Assembly (NCBI RefSeq): GCF_017848645.1
Contig: NZ_JAFEIF010000052.1
Span: forward strand, 1-48,783
Direction: 5' to 3'
DNA: 48,783 nucleotides
From: Limnohabitans sp.
GTDB lineage: Bacteria > Pseudomonadota > Gammaproteobacteria > Burkholderiales > Burkholderiaceae_C
Positions 1-7,918 of this stretch are shown in pieces; position 1 is the stretch's first letter, and each line of letters begins with the position of its first letter. A model generated the notes under the pieces. The model made no database searches. It worked only from the letters and a program-made list of their open reading frames with translations, and was not told the origin of the DNA. The position numbers and the translations under genes are program-made.

Positions 1-45
1 CTCAACGGTAGCCCCGCCTCCCGGACCCGCCCGGAACAGGCCTCT

Positions 46-91
46 AACCGGCCAACATAGTTGTCGTCAACCGGCCAAGGTAATTGTCGTC
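46..91. repeat. 23-bp imperfect tandem duplication
   Basis: Two adjacent 23-base units (46-68 and 69-91) both begin aaccggccaa and end ttgtcgtc. They differ at three central bases. A third partial start (aaacagtccgg) follows. The function is unknown. The unit sits at the left edge of an accessory block, just before a truncated acetyltransferase, so it may be a recombination scar or part of a mobile-element end. No transposase lies next to it. Confidence 0.6.
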
Positions 92-131
92 AAACAGTCC
101 GGTTTGCCCCAAGTTAAACCACTAAAGGCTT

Positions 132-233
132 ATGGTCGATTTTCCAACCCTGCAGACATCCCGTCTCACGCTGCGTGAGATTGTGGAATCGGATGCGGAG
201 AATATTTTTCGAATACATGGCAACGCCGAGTAA
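132..233 (+). pseudogene. GNAT acetyltransferase remnant (N-terminal fragment, 33 aa)
   Basis: An ATG at 132 opens a 33-codon frame closed by TAA at 231. It includes the stretch TSRLTLREIVESDAENIF and ends HGNAE. This is the usual N-terminal beta1-alpha1 segment of RimJ/RimL-type GNAT acetyltransferases, where it would continue for another 140 or so residues. Here the acetyl-CoA binding core is missing and another GNAT gene starts 7 bases later. I read it as the stump of a GNAT gene cut off by recombination. It may still be translated as a leader that couples to the next gene. The family assignment rests on this short stretch only. Confidence 0.6.
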
Positions 234-240
234 ATCAACC

Positions 241-699
241 ATGAGCATCGCCATTAGAGAAGCACGCACCACAGACATCCAAGCCGTTGCGGAGATGTTT
301 GATTTGTATCGCCAGTTCTATGAGCAGCCCCCCGACTTGCCATTGGCGCAACAGTTCATCGCCGATCGTCTGAACAATTGTGAGTCGGTCATCCTGTTAG
401 CGGAGTCCGCTTCATCGGGCATGCTTGGCTTCTGCCAGCTTTATCCTTCCTTTTGCTCTGTTGAGGCGAAACCGATTTATTTGCTTTACGACCTTTTTGT
501 TTCGCCCGTCGACCGAAAGGCCGGTGTTGGCCGATTGCTCCTGCTTGCTGCCGAGAACAAAGCAGCTGCCGAAGGCAAGACACGTATGGACCTCACCACC
601 GCTTGCACCAACCAGGCTGCGCAGTCTCTTTACGAGTCACTGAGCTGGGAACGCGATGAAATCTTCTTCGCTTACAACCGACGACTCACCCAGTCATGA
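241..699 (+). CDS. GNAT family N-acetyltransferase
   Basis: A 152-residue single-domain GNAT protein. GNAT enzymes transfer an acetyl group from acetyl-CoA to an amine; the substrate cannot be told from this sequence. The central strand and acetyl-CoA loop are visible as LLYDLFVSPVDRKAGVGRLLL (motif A, with the R/Q-x-x-G-x-G/A pattern as RKAGVG). The C-terminal NQAAQSLYESLSWERDE is the usual motif B helix. I chose ATG 241 over the in-frame 175 because MSIAIREARTTD is a typical GNAT beginning and the upstream 22 codons overlap the older GNAT stump. No strong ribosome binding site is seen, so it may depend on translation from the remnant at 132-233. An attC-like site follows it at 730-799, so it may be an integron cassette gene. 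Confidence 0.85.
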   Translation: MSIAIREARTTDIQAVAEMFDLYRQFYEQPPDLPLAQQFIADRLNNCESVILLAESASSGMLGFCQLYPSFCSVEAKPIYLLYDLFVSPVDRKAGVGRLLLLAAENKAAAEGKTRMDLTTACTNQAAQSLYESLSWERDEIFFAYNRRLTQS

Positions 700-729
700 G
701 TCCTTCAACCTTTGGCGTACCTGGCTGTT

Positions 730-799
730 GCCTAACGCTGCGTTCAGTCGGACGGCAACGTGCAGCGCACGTCGCTGCCATTTAACTGGGGCTTTAGGC
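730..799 (+). other. attC-like integron recombination site (59-be)
   Basis: The site begins GCCTAAC (730-736), which fits the R'' consensus RYYYAAC, and ends TTTAGGC (793-799), which matches R' GTTRRRY except for the first G. The outer arms are inverted copies (GCCTAA against TTAGGC), followed by a second weakly paired block. The centre folds as GGCA, then ACGTGC-AGC-GCACGT, then TGCC. This arrangement is the folded-strand architecture of integron attC sites. It lies between two GNAT genes, and the second starts 3 bases after its end, as cassette genes usually do. The missing G at the crossover position suggests a degenerate or inactive site. Confidence 0.6.
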
Positions 800-802
800 T
801 AA

Positions 803-1234
803 ATGTCTGGACCTCATTTGCGCCAAGCCACCGCTGCCGACATCCCCGGCATTTGGGAGGTGCGCTACTCGGTGACCGAGAACACCCTGACGCCCGGCCG
901 CATCTCAGATGAAGAGGTCAGAGAGTCGATTGAAGACACAGGCTGCGGGTGGGTCATCGAAGAAGCTGGTAGGATTGAGGCATTCGCCGTAGGCATCGCC
1001 AAGACGGGCAATGTCTGGGCGCTGTTCGTCAGGCCAGATGCACAAGGCCGAGGCCATGGAACCCGGTTGCATGCCGCAATGATCGAGTGGTTTCGCAAGC
1101 AACCCATCGACAGGCTCTGGCTCTCGACGGGCACAACCACCAAGGCCAGAGAGTTTTACGACAAGAACGGATGGGCGTGCGTCGGTCCTTACGGTAGTGA
1201 CGAGGTCAGGTATGAACGGGCGAATGCAGCCTAA
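803..1234 (+). CDS. GNAT family N-acetyltransferase (likely cassette gene)
   Basis: A 143-residue GNAT protein unrelated in detail to the one at 241-699. The acetyl-CoA binding core is clear: VWALFVRPDAQGRGHGTRL carries the Q-G-R-G-x-G pyrophosphate loop, and KAREFYDKNGWACVG is the C-terminal helix and strand that close the fold. The N-terminus LRQATAADIPGIWEVRYSV is the typical first strand and helix. ATG 803 is the only sensible start. It lies directly behind an attC-like site with almost no leader, which is the usual layout of integron cassettes whose genes are read from a distant promoter. The acceptor substrate is unknown; many small cassette GNATs modify drugs, polyamines or protein N-termini, but nothing here decides between these. 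Confidence 0.88.
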   Translation: MSGPHLRQATAADIPGIWEVRYSVTENTLTPGRISDEEVRESIEDTGCGWVIEEAGRIEAFAVGIAKTGNVWALFVRPDAQGRGHGTRLHAAMIEWFRKQPIDRLWLSTGTTTKAREFYDKNGWACVGPYGSDEVRYERANAA

Positions 1235-1240
1235 GGGGTC

Positions 1241-1295
1241 GTTTAACCGGAGTGCCAACGGCGGATCAACATGGCTGAAACCTGTTCGGTTAGTT
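1241..1295 (+). other. possible second, degenerate attC-like site
   Basis: Just behind the second GNAT gene, GTTTAAC (1241-1247) fits R'' RYYYAAC. GTTAGTT (1289-1295) partly fits R' GTTRRRY. The segments TAACCG and CGGTTA are inverted copies near the two ends. The central part folds poorly compared with the site at 730-799. It would close the second cassette if real. This is a weak call. Confidence 0.25.
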
Positions 1296-1378
1296 GTGCA
1301 TGTTTTTTAGGGCAGTTTGTGTTTTTGTGCGCGTAAGCTTTTGGCCAAGTCGACAGAGCCGTAAGTTGCTGGCGCTCA

Positions 1379-1675
1379 TCAACGCTTTAAAGCCACGTAG
1401 AAATTTTCATGCGGCCCGACCGCCAGCAGCATCGCTTCGATGGGGGCTGTTTTGTGCGGTTGCAGTTCATAGGCCAGCAGAGTTTCTTGGCCGTTCAGTT
1501 TGAACTTGTAGACGAACACACCCGTGTGGTCACCTTTCTTTTCCTCGCCCAGCTGCGGATTTTGAAGAATGGCCTTGATGGCTTCATCCAGTGTTTTTTG
1601 TCGCGGGCATGCAGCTTTTTGGCCACCCGGTTGAACGATGGCGATGCGCTGACTTGCAGCATCAGCCAAACTCAT
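1379..1675 (-). CDS. type II toxin, RelE/ParE superfamily
   Basis: A 98-residue protein of the size and composition of RelE/ParE-fold toxins. Its second half, GVFVYKFKLNGQETLLAYEL, is the beta-sheet core of the fold, and PHENFYVALKR is the C-terminal strand. Members usually cleave ribosome-bound mRNA or poison gyrase; I cannot tell which from this sequence. ATG 1675 lies inside the last codons of the upstream ParD-like gene (14-base overlap), which is the antitoxin-first, coupled layout of type II systems. The pair faces away from the yefM-yoeB pair. Small self-contained toxin-antitoxin pairs are common cargo of integrons and islands, which fits the neighbouring GNAT cassettes. Confidence 0.8.
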   Translation of the reverse strand: MSLADAASQRIAIVQPGGQKAACPRQKTLDEAIKAILQNPQLGEEKKGDHTGVFVYKFKLNGQETLLAYELQPHKTAPIEAMLLAVGPHENFYVALKR

Positions 1676-1880
1676 AAGGCGCAGCCTGTCCGGCTTTGAC
1701 TTCTTCGCGCGAGAGCATGGTGTCTTGGATCAGGCGCAAAGGCATGTCCGGGTTGTCGATCACGGCTTTGCCTATGCCGGCCCAGTACTCGATTTGCTGT
1801 GGCACAGAGCGGTGCTCCGCTGCAGCATAGGGTTTGGCGGCTTCGACCAATTCGTCAGACAGTTTCATTGCAACAGCCAT
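1662..1880 (-). CDS. ParD-like antitoxin of a type II toxin-antitoxin pair
   Basis: A 72-residue protein beginning MAVAMKLSDELVEAAKPYA and continuing through HRSVPQQIEYWAGIGKAV. This resembles the ParD-like antitoxin family (ribbon-helix-helix type), which binds the toxin and the operon promoter. I start it at ATG 1880, which has AAGGA a few bases upstream. A longer in-frame opening to 2036 would run through the divergent yefM promoter and start. A second Met at 1868 is possible. Its 3' end overlaps the toxin by 14 bases. It is likely autoregulated, as antitoxins of this fold normally are; the 145-base gap to the divergent yefM start holds both promoters. Confidence 0.78.
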   Translation of the reverse strand: MAVAMKLSDELVEAAKPYAAAEHRSVPQQIEYWAGIGKAVIDNPDMPLRLIQDTMLSREEVKAGQAAPYEFG

Positions 1881-1996
1881 GGGGTTTTCCTTGATGAGCT
1901 TGTATTTTGCAAGCTGTGAATGTTTATTGCAGCCTGAATTCAAGCGAAAACGCTTCTTCAGCTCCGCCGACAAGAGGGGGCATGAGCTGATATAGT

Positions 1997-2014
1997 TGTA
2001 CCAATAAACGTACA
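1997..2014. promoter_or_regulatory. candidate YefM operator (TGTAC-N8-GTACA palindrome)
   Basis: TGTAC (1997-2001) and GTACA (2010-2014) form a 5+5 palindrome with an 8-base spacer. It lies directly upstream of the yefM ribosome binding site (AGGAG at 2014-2018). YefM of E. coli recognises palindromes with a TGTACA core, so this is probably the autoregulatory operator. It could also affect the divergent ParD-like gene. Confidence 0.6.
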
Positions 2015-2025
2015 GGAGCGCCACC

Positions 2026-2277
2026 ATGGATGCCATGACTTACAGCACCGCTCGCGCCAATCTGGCGGGTGTGATGAACCGTGTGTGCGAGGACCACGAG
2101 CCCCTGATCATCACCCGCAATGGGGATCAATCGGTGGTGATGCTTTCGCTTGAAGATTACAAAGCGCTTGAAGAGACGGCCTATCTCCTGCGTACGCCTG
2201 CCAATGCACGGCGTTTGCTGGTGGCGGTGGGGCAACTCCATGCGGGGCAGGGCGTTGAACGCGAGTTACTCAAGTGA
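2026..2277 (+). CDS. yefM: YefM antitoxin (Phd/YefM family)
   Basis: An 83-residue Phd/YefM antitoxin. The N-terminal MTYSTARANLAGVMNRVCEDH and PLIITRNGDQSVVMLSLEDY are the dimerisation and DNA-binding fold. ALEETAYLLRTPANARRLL is the C-terminal toxin-neutralising segment, which usually becomes ordered only on binding YoeB. ATG 2026 follows AGGAG with 7 bases spacing; an internal ATG at 2035 is also usable. The stop overlaps the yoeB start (GTGA), so the two are translated as a unit with the antitoxin first. A TGTAC-N8-GTACA palindrome at 1997-2014 is the probable operator. The closest well-known relative is the E. coli YefM-YoeB system. Confidence 0.92.
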   Translation: MDAMTYSTARANLAGVMNRVCEDHEPLIITRNGDQSVVMLSLEDYKALEETAYLLRTPANARRLLVAVGQLHAGQGVERELLK

Positions 2278-2528
2278 AGCTCGTTTTTGCCGAGCTGGCT
2301 TGGGAGGATTACCTCTATTGGCAAAAGCAGGACCGCAAAATGGTGGACCGCATCAACAAGCTGATCGAGGCTACGGCGCGTGATCCTTTTGCAGGTGTGG
2401 GCAAGCCGGAGCCCTTGAAGCATGCGCTTTCTGGTTTTTGGTCGCGCCGCATCAACGAAGAGCACCGCATGGTCTACCGCGTTGAGGGTGATCAGCTGCA
2501 AATCGCCCAATTGCGGCTGCATTACTGA
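2274..2528 (+). CDS. yoeB: YoeB toxin (ribosome-dependent mRNA endonuclease)
   Basis: An 84-residue protein, the same length as E. coli YoeB. The catalytic residues fall at the same numbers: Glu46 (GKPEPLKH), Arg65 (EEHRMVYRV), and His83-Tyr84 as the last two residues (LRLHY). YoeB cleaves mRNA in the ribosomal A site when released from YefM. The start is GTG at 2274 within the 4-base GTGA overlap with yefM; a weak start codon on the toxin helps keep the antitoxin in excess. All key residues are present, so the toxin should be active. The next gene, hisI, begins 54 bases downstream, so read-through from this pair may contribute to his transcription. Confidence 0.93.
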   Translation: MKLVFAELAWEDYLYWQKQDRKMVDRINKLIEATARDPFAGVGKPEPLKHALSGFWSRRINEEHRMVYRVEGDQLQIAQLRLHY

Positions 2529-2582
2529 GTTTTAAGGGCGTTGGCCGATAGGCCAGTGCGTACGGATTAAGATCACCCCCCT

Positions 2583-2972
2583 ATGAATTGGCTCGACAAA
2601 ATCAAATGGGATGACAAAGGCCTGGTGCCGGTCATTGCCCAGGAACAAGGCTCCGGCGACGTGTTGATGTTCGCCTGGATGAACCGCGAGGCGCTGCAAA
2701 AGACGGCCGAGCTGAAAAGGGCGGTGTATTTCAGCCGCTCCCGCAACAAACTGTGGTTCAAGGGCGAGGAGTCCGGCCATGTGCAGACGGTACACGACAT
2801 CCGCATCGATTGCGACAACGATGTGGTGCTGCTCAAAGTCACGCAGCTGGGGCACGAGCCCGGCATTGCCTGCCACACGGGCCGCCACAGCTGCTTTTTC
2901 CAGAGCCTGCAAGCCGATGAGTGGCAGGCGGCCGATCCGGTCCTGAAAGACCCCGAAACCATTTACAAGTGA
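2583..2972 (+). CDS. hisI: phosphoribosyl-AMP cyclohydrolase
   Basis: A 129-residue stand-alone HisI, which opens the adenine ring of PR-AMP in the third step of histidine synthesis. The metal-binding signature is visible: Asp76-Cys77-Asp78-x-Asp80, then Cys97-His98 and Cys104 in [16 protein letters not shown] and SRSRNKLW are further family motifs. It is followed 5 bases later by hisE as a separate gene, the usual betaproteobacterial arrangement rather than the fused HisIE of enterobacteria. In related genomes hisF normally sits just upstream. Here the upstream neighbour is the yefM-yoeB pair, so the his operon appears interrupted and hisI may need its own promoter; a TTGGCC (2541) and TAAGAT (2568) pair exists but with 21-base spacing. 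Confidence 0.96.
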   Translation: MNWLDKIKWDDKGLVPVIAQEQGSGDVLMFAWMNREALQKTAELKRAVYFSRSRNKLWFKGEESGHVQTVHDIRIDCDNDVVLLKVTQLGHEPGIACHTGRHSCFFQSLQADEWQAADPVLKDPETIYK

Positions 2973-2977
2973 ATGCC

Positions 2978-3346
2978 ATGACCAATCAGGACATCCTTGA
3001 CCGCCTCGCGGCCGTGGTCGAAAGCCGCAAGCCCGCCAACGGCGGCGACCCCGAGAAGAGCTATGTGGCCCGCCTGCTGCACAAGGGGCCGGACGCCTTT
3101 TTGAAGAAAATCGGCGAAGAAGCCACCGAAACCGTGATGGCCGCCAAAGATGTGGACCATGGCGGGGACAAAACCAAGCTGGTGGGCGAGGTGGCCGATT
3201 TGTGGTTCCACAGCATGATCGCGCTGGCGCACTACGGCTTGACGCCCGCCGACGTGGTCAACGAGCTGGCTCGCCGCGAAGGCCTGAGCGGCCTGGAAGA
3301 AAAAGCCTTGCGCAAAGTGCAAGAGCGCGAGCGCTTGGGGGAGTAA
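2978..3346 (+). CDS. hisE: phosphoribosyl-ATP pyrophosphatase
   Basis: A 122-residue HisE, an all-alpha NTP pyrophosphohydrolase of the MazG-like superfamily. It converts PR-ATP to PR-AMP, the second histidine step, supplying the substrate of HisI next door. The conserved [20 protein letters not shown] at about 28-47 with EATE after it, and [14 protein letters not shown] at 71-84, carry the metal-binding acidic residues. The start is ATG 2978, 5 bases after the hisI stop. The next gene (3356) begins 9 bases after its stop, so hisI, hisE and the DUF4870 gene are probably one transcript. Confidence 0.96.
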   Translation: MTNQDILDRLAAVVESRKPANGGDPEKSYVARLLHKGPDAFLKKIGEEATETVMAAKDVDHGGDKTKLVGEVADLWFHSMIALAHYGLTPADVVNELARREGLSGLEEKALRKVQERERLGE

Positions 3347-3355
3347 GCTGCGCCC

Positions 3356-3715
3356 ATGAACACACCACCCGTCGACGACAGCGCCCACACCATCAGCTGG
3401 GTCAGTTATATCCTGCACCTGATCGTGGCCGTCAGCGCCGTGATTCCGGGGGCGCAGATGGGGCCGGCCTTGTTGGTGGTGGCGCTGATCATCGACCTGG
3501 TTAAAAAGGGCGATACCGGCGGCTGGGAGGCCACGCACTTCAGTTACCGCATCCGCACCGTGATCTGGGCGGCTTTGCTGTACCTGGTCACTGCGCCTTT
3601 GTGGCTCTTGGTTTTCCCCGGCTGGCTGGCCTGGGTGGCCATTTCCATCTGGTTTTTGTACCGGATCGTGCTCGGCATGGTGCGCCTGAACGGGCAACGT
3701 CCTGTGACCGACTGA
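3356..3715 (+). CDS. DUF4870-type small membrane protein
   Basis: A 119-residue inner-membrane protein with about three hydrophobic segments: roughly 12-32, 38-50 and a long one at 67-105. HTISWVSYILHL near the N-terminus and HFSYRIRTVIWAALL in the middle match the DUF4870 (Tic20-like) family as I know it from the same his-tat locus in Burkholderiales. No enzymatic motif is visible and the function is unknown. It is 9 bases behind hisE and 28 bases before the HIT gene, so it is part of the same operon. Its steady place in this operon across related bacteria is family knowledge, not evidence of a role in histidine synthesis. Confidence 0.8.
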   Translation: MNTPPVDDSAHTISWVSYILHLIVAVSAVIPGAQMGPALLVVALIIDLVKKGDTGGWEATHFSYRIRTVIWAALLYLVTAPLWLLVFPGWLAWVAISIWFLYRIVLGMVRLNGQRPVTD

Positions 3716-3743
3716 CATTTTTGACTTTGAAACCGATCAAGCC

Positions 3744-4100
3744 ATGACCGACGACCACTGTATTTTTTGCAAAATCATCGCAGGCAAAATCCCGTCCCGC
3801 AAGGTGTACGAAGACGAGCATGTCTATGCTTTCCACGACATCAACCCTTGGGCGCCCATCCATTTCCTGATCATTCCCAAGCTGCACATCCCCTCGATGA
3901 TGCATCTGGCCCCTGAGCATGCCGCTTTGATGGGCCACATGATGACCCTGGCCCCCAAGCTGGCCGCTCAGGAGGGTTGCAACCCTTACCCGGATGGCGG
4001 TTTCCGCATCGTGGTCAACAACGGCAGCGAGGGTGGACAGGAGGTGCACCACCTGCACATGCACGTCATGGGCGGCCCGCGCCCTTGGTTGCGGGGTTGA
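3744..4100 (+). CDS. histidine triad (HIT/HINT-type) nucleotide hydrolase
   Basis: A 118-residue HIT-domain protein. CIFCKIIAGKIPS at 6-18 is the N-terminal motif of the HINT branch, with a Cys-x-x-Cys pair. The triad HHLHMHV ends the fold, with His103, His105 and His107; the middle one is the nucleophile in family members. HINT enzymes hydrolyse nucleoside phosphoramidates and adenylylated amines, forming dimers. The physiological substrate in bacteria is not settled. The gene starts 28 bases after the DUF4870 gene and lies between the his genes and tatA, its usual place in Burkholderiales. Nothing looks unusual. Confidence 0.93.
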   Translation: MTDDHCIFCKIIAGKIPSRKVYEDEHVYAFHDINPWAPIHFLIIPKLHIPSMMHLAPEHAALMGHMMTLAPKLAAQEGCNPYPDGGFRIVVNNGSEGGQEVHHLHMHVMGGPRPWLRG

Positions 4101-4196
4101 AACGGCGCTTTTGCCCCCCAAATCCTTCCTTCCTCAGGGCCGATCCGATACCGGGTGTCGATCCCCTTAGAATCCTTAGATCATTAGGAGATATTC

Positions 4197-4442
4197 ATGG
4201 GTACTTTTTCCATTTGGCACTGGCTGATCGTGCTGCTGATTGTGGTCATGGTGTTCGGCACCAAAAAGCTCAAAAACATGGGCTCTGACCTGGGCGGCGC
4301 TGTCAAGGGCTTCAAGGACGGCATGAAAGAGGGCGGCACCAAGGACGAGGCGGCAGCCCCTGTGGCCGGTCAGGTCACGTCTTCGACCACGGCCCAAGCC
4401 GAAAAGACCACCATCGACGTCGAAGCCAAGACCAAGTCTTGA
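4197..4442 (+). CDS. tatA: Sec-independent translocase subunit TatA
   Basis: An 81-residue TatA. It has a short N-terminal membrane helix ([18 protein letters not shown]), the FGTKKL hinge, an amphipathic helix ([18 protein letters not shown]) and a polar Thr/Ala/Lys-rich tail. TatA multimers form the size-adjustable passage through which folded proteins cross the inner membrane. ATG 4197 follows AGGAG (4186-4190). The first gene of tatABC, with tatB 34 bases on. A TAGAAT sequence at 4168-4173 might be a -10 element, but I see no convincing -35. Confidence 0.97.
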   Translation: MGTFSIWHWLIVLLIVVMVFGTKKLKNMGSDLGGAVKGFKDGMKEGGTKDEAAAPVAGQVTSSTTAQAEKTTIDVEAKTKS

Positions 4443-4476
4443 ACGCTTGCACTTTTGAACGATTGAACGCCGCACT

Positions 4477-4944
4477 GTGCTGGATTTAAGCTTTTCGAAA
4501 ATGGCGCTCATTGGGGTGGTGGCGTTGATCGTCATCGGCCCCGAAAAACTGCCCAAAGTGGCCCGAACGCTGGGCACTTTGCTGGGCAAGGCGCAGCGCT
4601 ACGTGTCGGACGTCAAGGCCGAGGTCAACCGGTCCATGGACCTGGAAGAGCTCAAGAAGATGAAAGAGACCATGGAGACGGCGGCTCGCGATGTCGAGCA
4701 GACCGTCCAGACCACGGCCTCTGATTTTGAAAAGGACTGGGCCGAGACCACCGCCGGGCTGAACAGCGATTTGCCCGCCATCGAGCCACCACCACCGTAT
4801 TACGTTCGCCCTGACAAAAATTGGCGTCTCAAGCGTGGCGCAGTACCCCAGTGGTACAAAGCCCGCTCCGGGGTGCGCACCAAAGCGCTTTCGGGGGCCG
4901 CACGCGTGGCCCGTTACCGGCCCAAGCCCCTCAATTCTGTGTGA
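4477..4944 (+). CDS. tatB: Sec-independent translocase subunit TatB
   Basis: A 155-residue TatB. The N-terminal [20 protein letters not shown] is the membrane helix, followed by the [12 protein letters not shown] hinge and a long charged amphipathic and coiled region. The C-terminal 60 residues are low-complexity and basic. TatB pairs with TatC to receive twin-arginine signal peptides. The start is GTG at 4477; no ATG fits upstream and the family begins at this position. It is the middle gene of the tatABC operon, with tatC starting 42 bases after its stop. Confidence 0.95.
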   Translation: MLDLSFSKMALIGVVALIVIGPEKLPKVARTLGTLLGKAQRYVSDVKAEVNRSMDLEELKKMKETMETAARDVEQTVQTTASDFEKDWAETTAGLNSDLPAIEPPPPYYVRPDKNWRLKRGAVPQWYKARSGVRTKALSGAARVARYRPKPLNSV

Positions 4945-4986
4945 CGATGGCGCACCCCCTGTGCGCACCGTCCAACCGACCCCCTC

Positions 4987-5775
4987 ATGTCTGATACCCC
5001 TTCTCAGCCCGACGACGAACTCAAAGGTTCCGAGCAACCTTTTGTGGCGCACCTGATCGAGTTGCGCGACCGCCTGATCTGGGCCGTGGCGGCTGTGGCT
5101 TTGGCGGCGGCGGCTTTGGCCATCTACCCGGGCCCCGGCGAGCTGTATGACATTTTGGCCGCCCCCTTGGTGGTGCATTTGCCCAAAGGCGCGACCCTGA
5201 TCGCCACGTCGGTCATCTCGCCTTTCATGGTGCCCCTCAAGATTTTGTTGATGAGTGCTTTTTTGATCGCTTTGCCCGTGGTGCTCTACCAGGTCTGGGC
5301 CTTCGTGGCCCCAGGCTTGTACAGCCATGAGAAAAAGCTGGTCATGCCCTTGGTGGTGTCGAGCACGCTGTTGTTTTTTGTGGGCGTGGCCTTTTGTTAT
5401 TTCTTTGTGTTCGGTCAGGTGTTCAGCTTCATCCAGAGCTTTGCGCCCAAAAGCATCACCGCCGCGCCAGACATTGAGGCTTACCTGAGCTTCGTGCTGT
5501 CCATGTTCCTGGCCTTTGGTCTGGCGTTTGAGGTGCCCGTGGCCGTGGTCGTGCTGGCCCGCATGGGTGTGGTCAGCATTCAAAAGCTCAAGGATTTTCG
5601 GGGTTACTTTGTGGTGCTGGCCTTTGTGATCGCCGCCGTGGTCACCCCGCCCGATGTGGTGTCCCAATTGGCGCTGGCCATTCCCATGTGCCTGCTTTAT
5701 GAGTTGGGCATCTGGGCCGCGCAAATCTTCATCAAGCACACACAAGCGCCTGATGCGCCAGCAGATGCCGCCTGA
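4987..5775 (+). CDS. tatC: Sec-independent translocase subunit TatC
   Basis: A 262-residue polytopic TatC with six predicted membrane helices, the primary receptor for twin-arginine signal peptides. The family's LIELRDRL near the N-terminus, FVAPGLYSHEKK in the first half, and the YFVVLAFVIAAVVTPPDVVSQ region are all present. The order tatA-tatB-tatC is complete, so the cell can export folded cofactor proteins; the Rieske protein PetA at 9589 is a likely client. A hairpin terminator (5811-5834) separates it from the convergent protease gene. Confidence 0.97.
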   Translation: MSDTPSQPDDELKGSEQPFVAHLIELRDRLIWAVAAVALAAAALAIYPGPGELYDILAAPLVVHLPKGATLIATSVISPFMVPLKILLMSAFLIALPVVLYQVWAFVAPGLYSHEKKLVMPLVVSSTLLFFVGVAFCYFFVFGQVFSFIQSFAPKSITAAPDIEAYLSFVLSMFLAFGLAFEVPVAVVVLARMGVVSIQKLKDFRGYFVVLAFVIAAVVTPPDVVSQLALAIPMCLLYELGIWAAQIFIKHTQAPDAPADAA

Positions 5776-5810
5776 TTGCGAGCTGCACGTCGGGTTTGAG
5801 TGATGCATGA

Positions 5811-5834
5811 AAAAAGGGCCGCAAGGCCCTTTTT
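5811..5834. terminator. bidirectional rho-independent terminator between tatC and the HtrA-type gene
   Basis: A perfect 10-bp stem, aaaaagggcc (5811-5820) with ggcccttttt (5825-5834), and a GCAA tetraloop. The A-run and T-run on the two sides let it end transcription from both convergent genes. Confidence 0.85.
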
Positions 5835-5862
5835 CCATGAGGCACCACCAACCTGGGTGGTT

Positions 5863-7023
<1,161 letters not shown>

Positions 7024-7165
7024 GGTTTCCGATTGTCCTTGATTCGGTCCCTGTGCACCTGAGCCGTGGGCATCCAGCAACACCGATGCAAGGCTGTGGC
7101 TGGTGCCCACCTGAGCCACAATCGAACACCAGCACCAATACCCACGCCAATACCCGCGCTCACCC

Positions 7166-7918
7166 ATGACCGATGCCAAAACCCTGGGACAGGCTTTTGA
7201 TGCCTTGCTCCAACCCGACAAATTCCGCGACTATGGCCCCAATGGCTTGCAAGTCGAAGGCGACCGCCCCGTGCGACTGCTGGTCAGCGGCGTGACCGCC
7301 AGCCGCGCCCTGATCGAAGCGGCCATTGAGGCCCAAGCCGACGCCATCGTGGTGCACCACGGCCTGTTCTGGCGCGGCCAGGATGGGCGCGTCACGGGCT
7401 GGATGCGTGAGCGGCTGCGCTTGCTCCTGGCGCAGGGCATTCACCTGTTCGCCTACCACTTGCCGCTGGACGCCCACCCCGAGCTGGGCAACAACGCCCA
7501 GCTGGCCCGTGTGTTGGGCTTGCAGGCCGATGGCCGCTTTGGCGAGCAGGACCTGGGTTTTGTCGGTGCGGGCCAACAGGTTTGGGCGCAGCCCCAAGCT
7601 CTGGCCGAGCATGTGGCCGCCGTGTTGGGACGCCCAGTGACCTGCGTCGGTGGCAGCGACCGGCCGGTTCAGCGGGTGGCCTGGTGCACGGGCGGCGCCC
7701 AAAGTTACTTTGAGTCGGCCATTGCCCAAGGTGTGGACGCGTTCATCACGGGTGAAATTTCCGAGCCGCAGGCCCATCTGGCGCGTGAAACCGGCGTGGC
7801 CTTTTTGGCCTGTGGCCACCATGCGACCGAGCGCTACGGCGCACCCGCTTTGGGGGCGCATGTGGCGCAGGCGCTGGGCATTGCGCACCGTTTCATCGAG
7901 ATCGACAACCCGGCCTGA
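7166..7918 (+). CDS. NIF3-like dinuclear metal-centre protein
   Basis: A 250-residue Nif3/YbgI-family protein. The paired metal ligands are in DAIVVHHGLFW near the N-terminus and in ACGHHATERYG near the C-terminus, both with the family's histidines. These proteins form hexameric rings with a two-metal site. The reaction is unsettled; some databases call it GTP cyclohydrolase I type 2. It is divergent from the HtrA-type gene across 142 bases that must contain both promoters. Its stop overlaps by one base with the first possible pdxA start, so the two are probably co-transcribed. Confidence 0.9.
   Translation: MTDAKTLGQAFDALLQPDKFRDYGPNGLQVEGDRPVRLLVSGVTASRALIEAAIEAQADAIVVHHGLFWRGQDGRVTGWMRERLRLLLAQGIHLFAYHLPLDAHPELGNNAQLARVLGLQADGRFGEQDLGFVGAGQQVWAQPQALAEHVAAVLGRPVTCVGGSDRPVQRVAWCTGGAQSYFESAIAQGVDAFITGEISEPQAHLARETGVAFLACGHHATERYGAPALGAHVAQALGIAHRFIEIDNPA

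Noticed and set aside
46..91. IS21-type terminal repeats belonging to the istB fragment
   Set aside because: IS21 ends do carry multiple short repeats, but the istB remnant is 35 kb away, no istA is near, and no matching repeat lies beside the remnant.
41..119. A third attC-like site with GTTAAAC at 113-119
   Set aside because: GTTAAAC fits the R' pattern, but no matching left arm or folded centre is found upstream. A seven-base match is expected by chance.
4486..5838. 450-codon minus-strand frame opposite tatB and tatC
   Set aside because: His/Gln/Arg-rich shadow frame; the plus-strand genes are certain.
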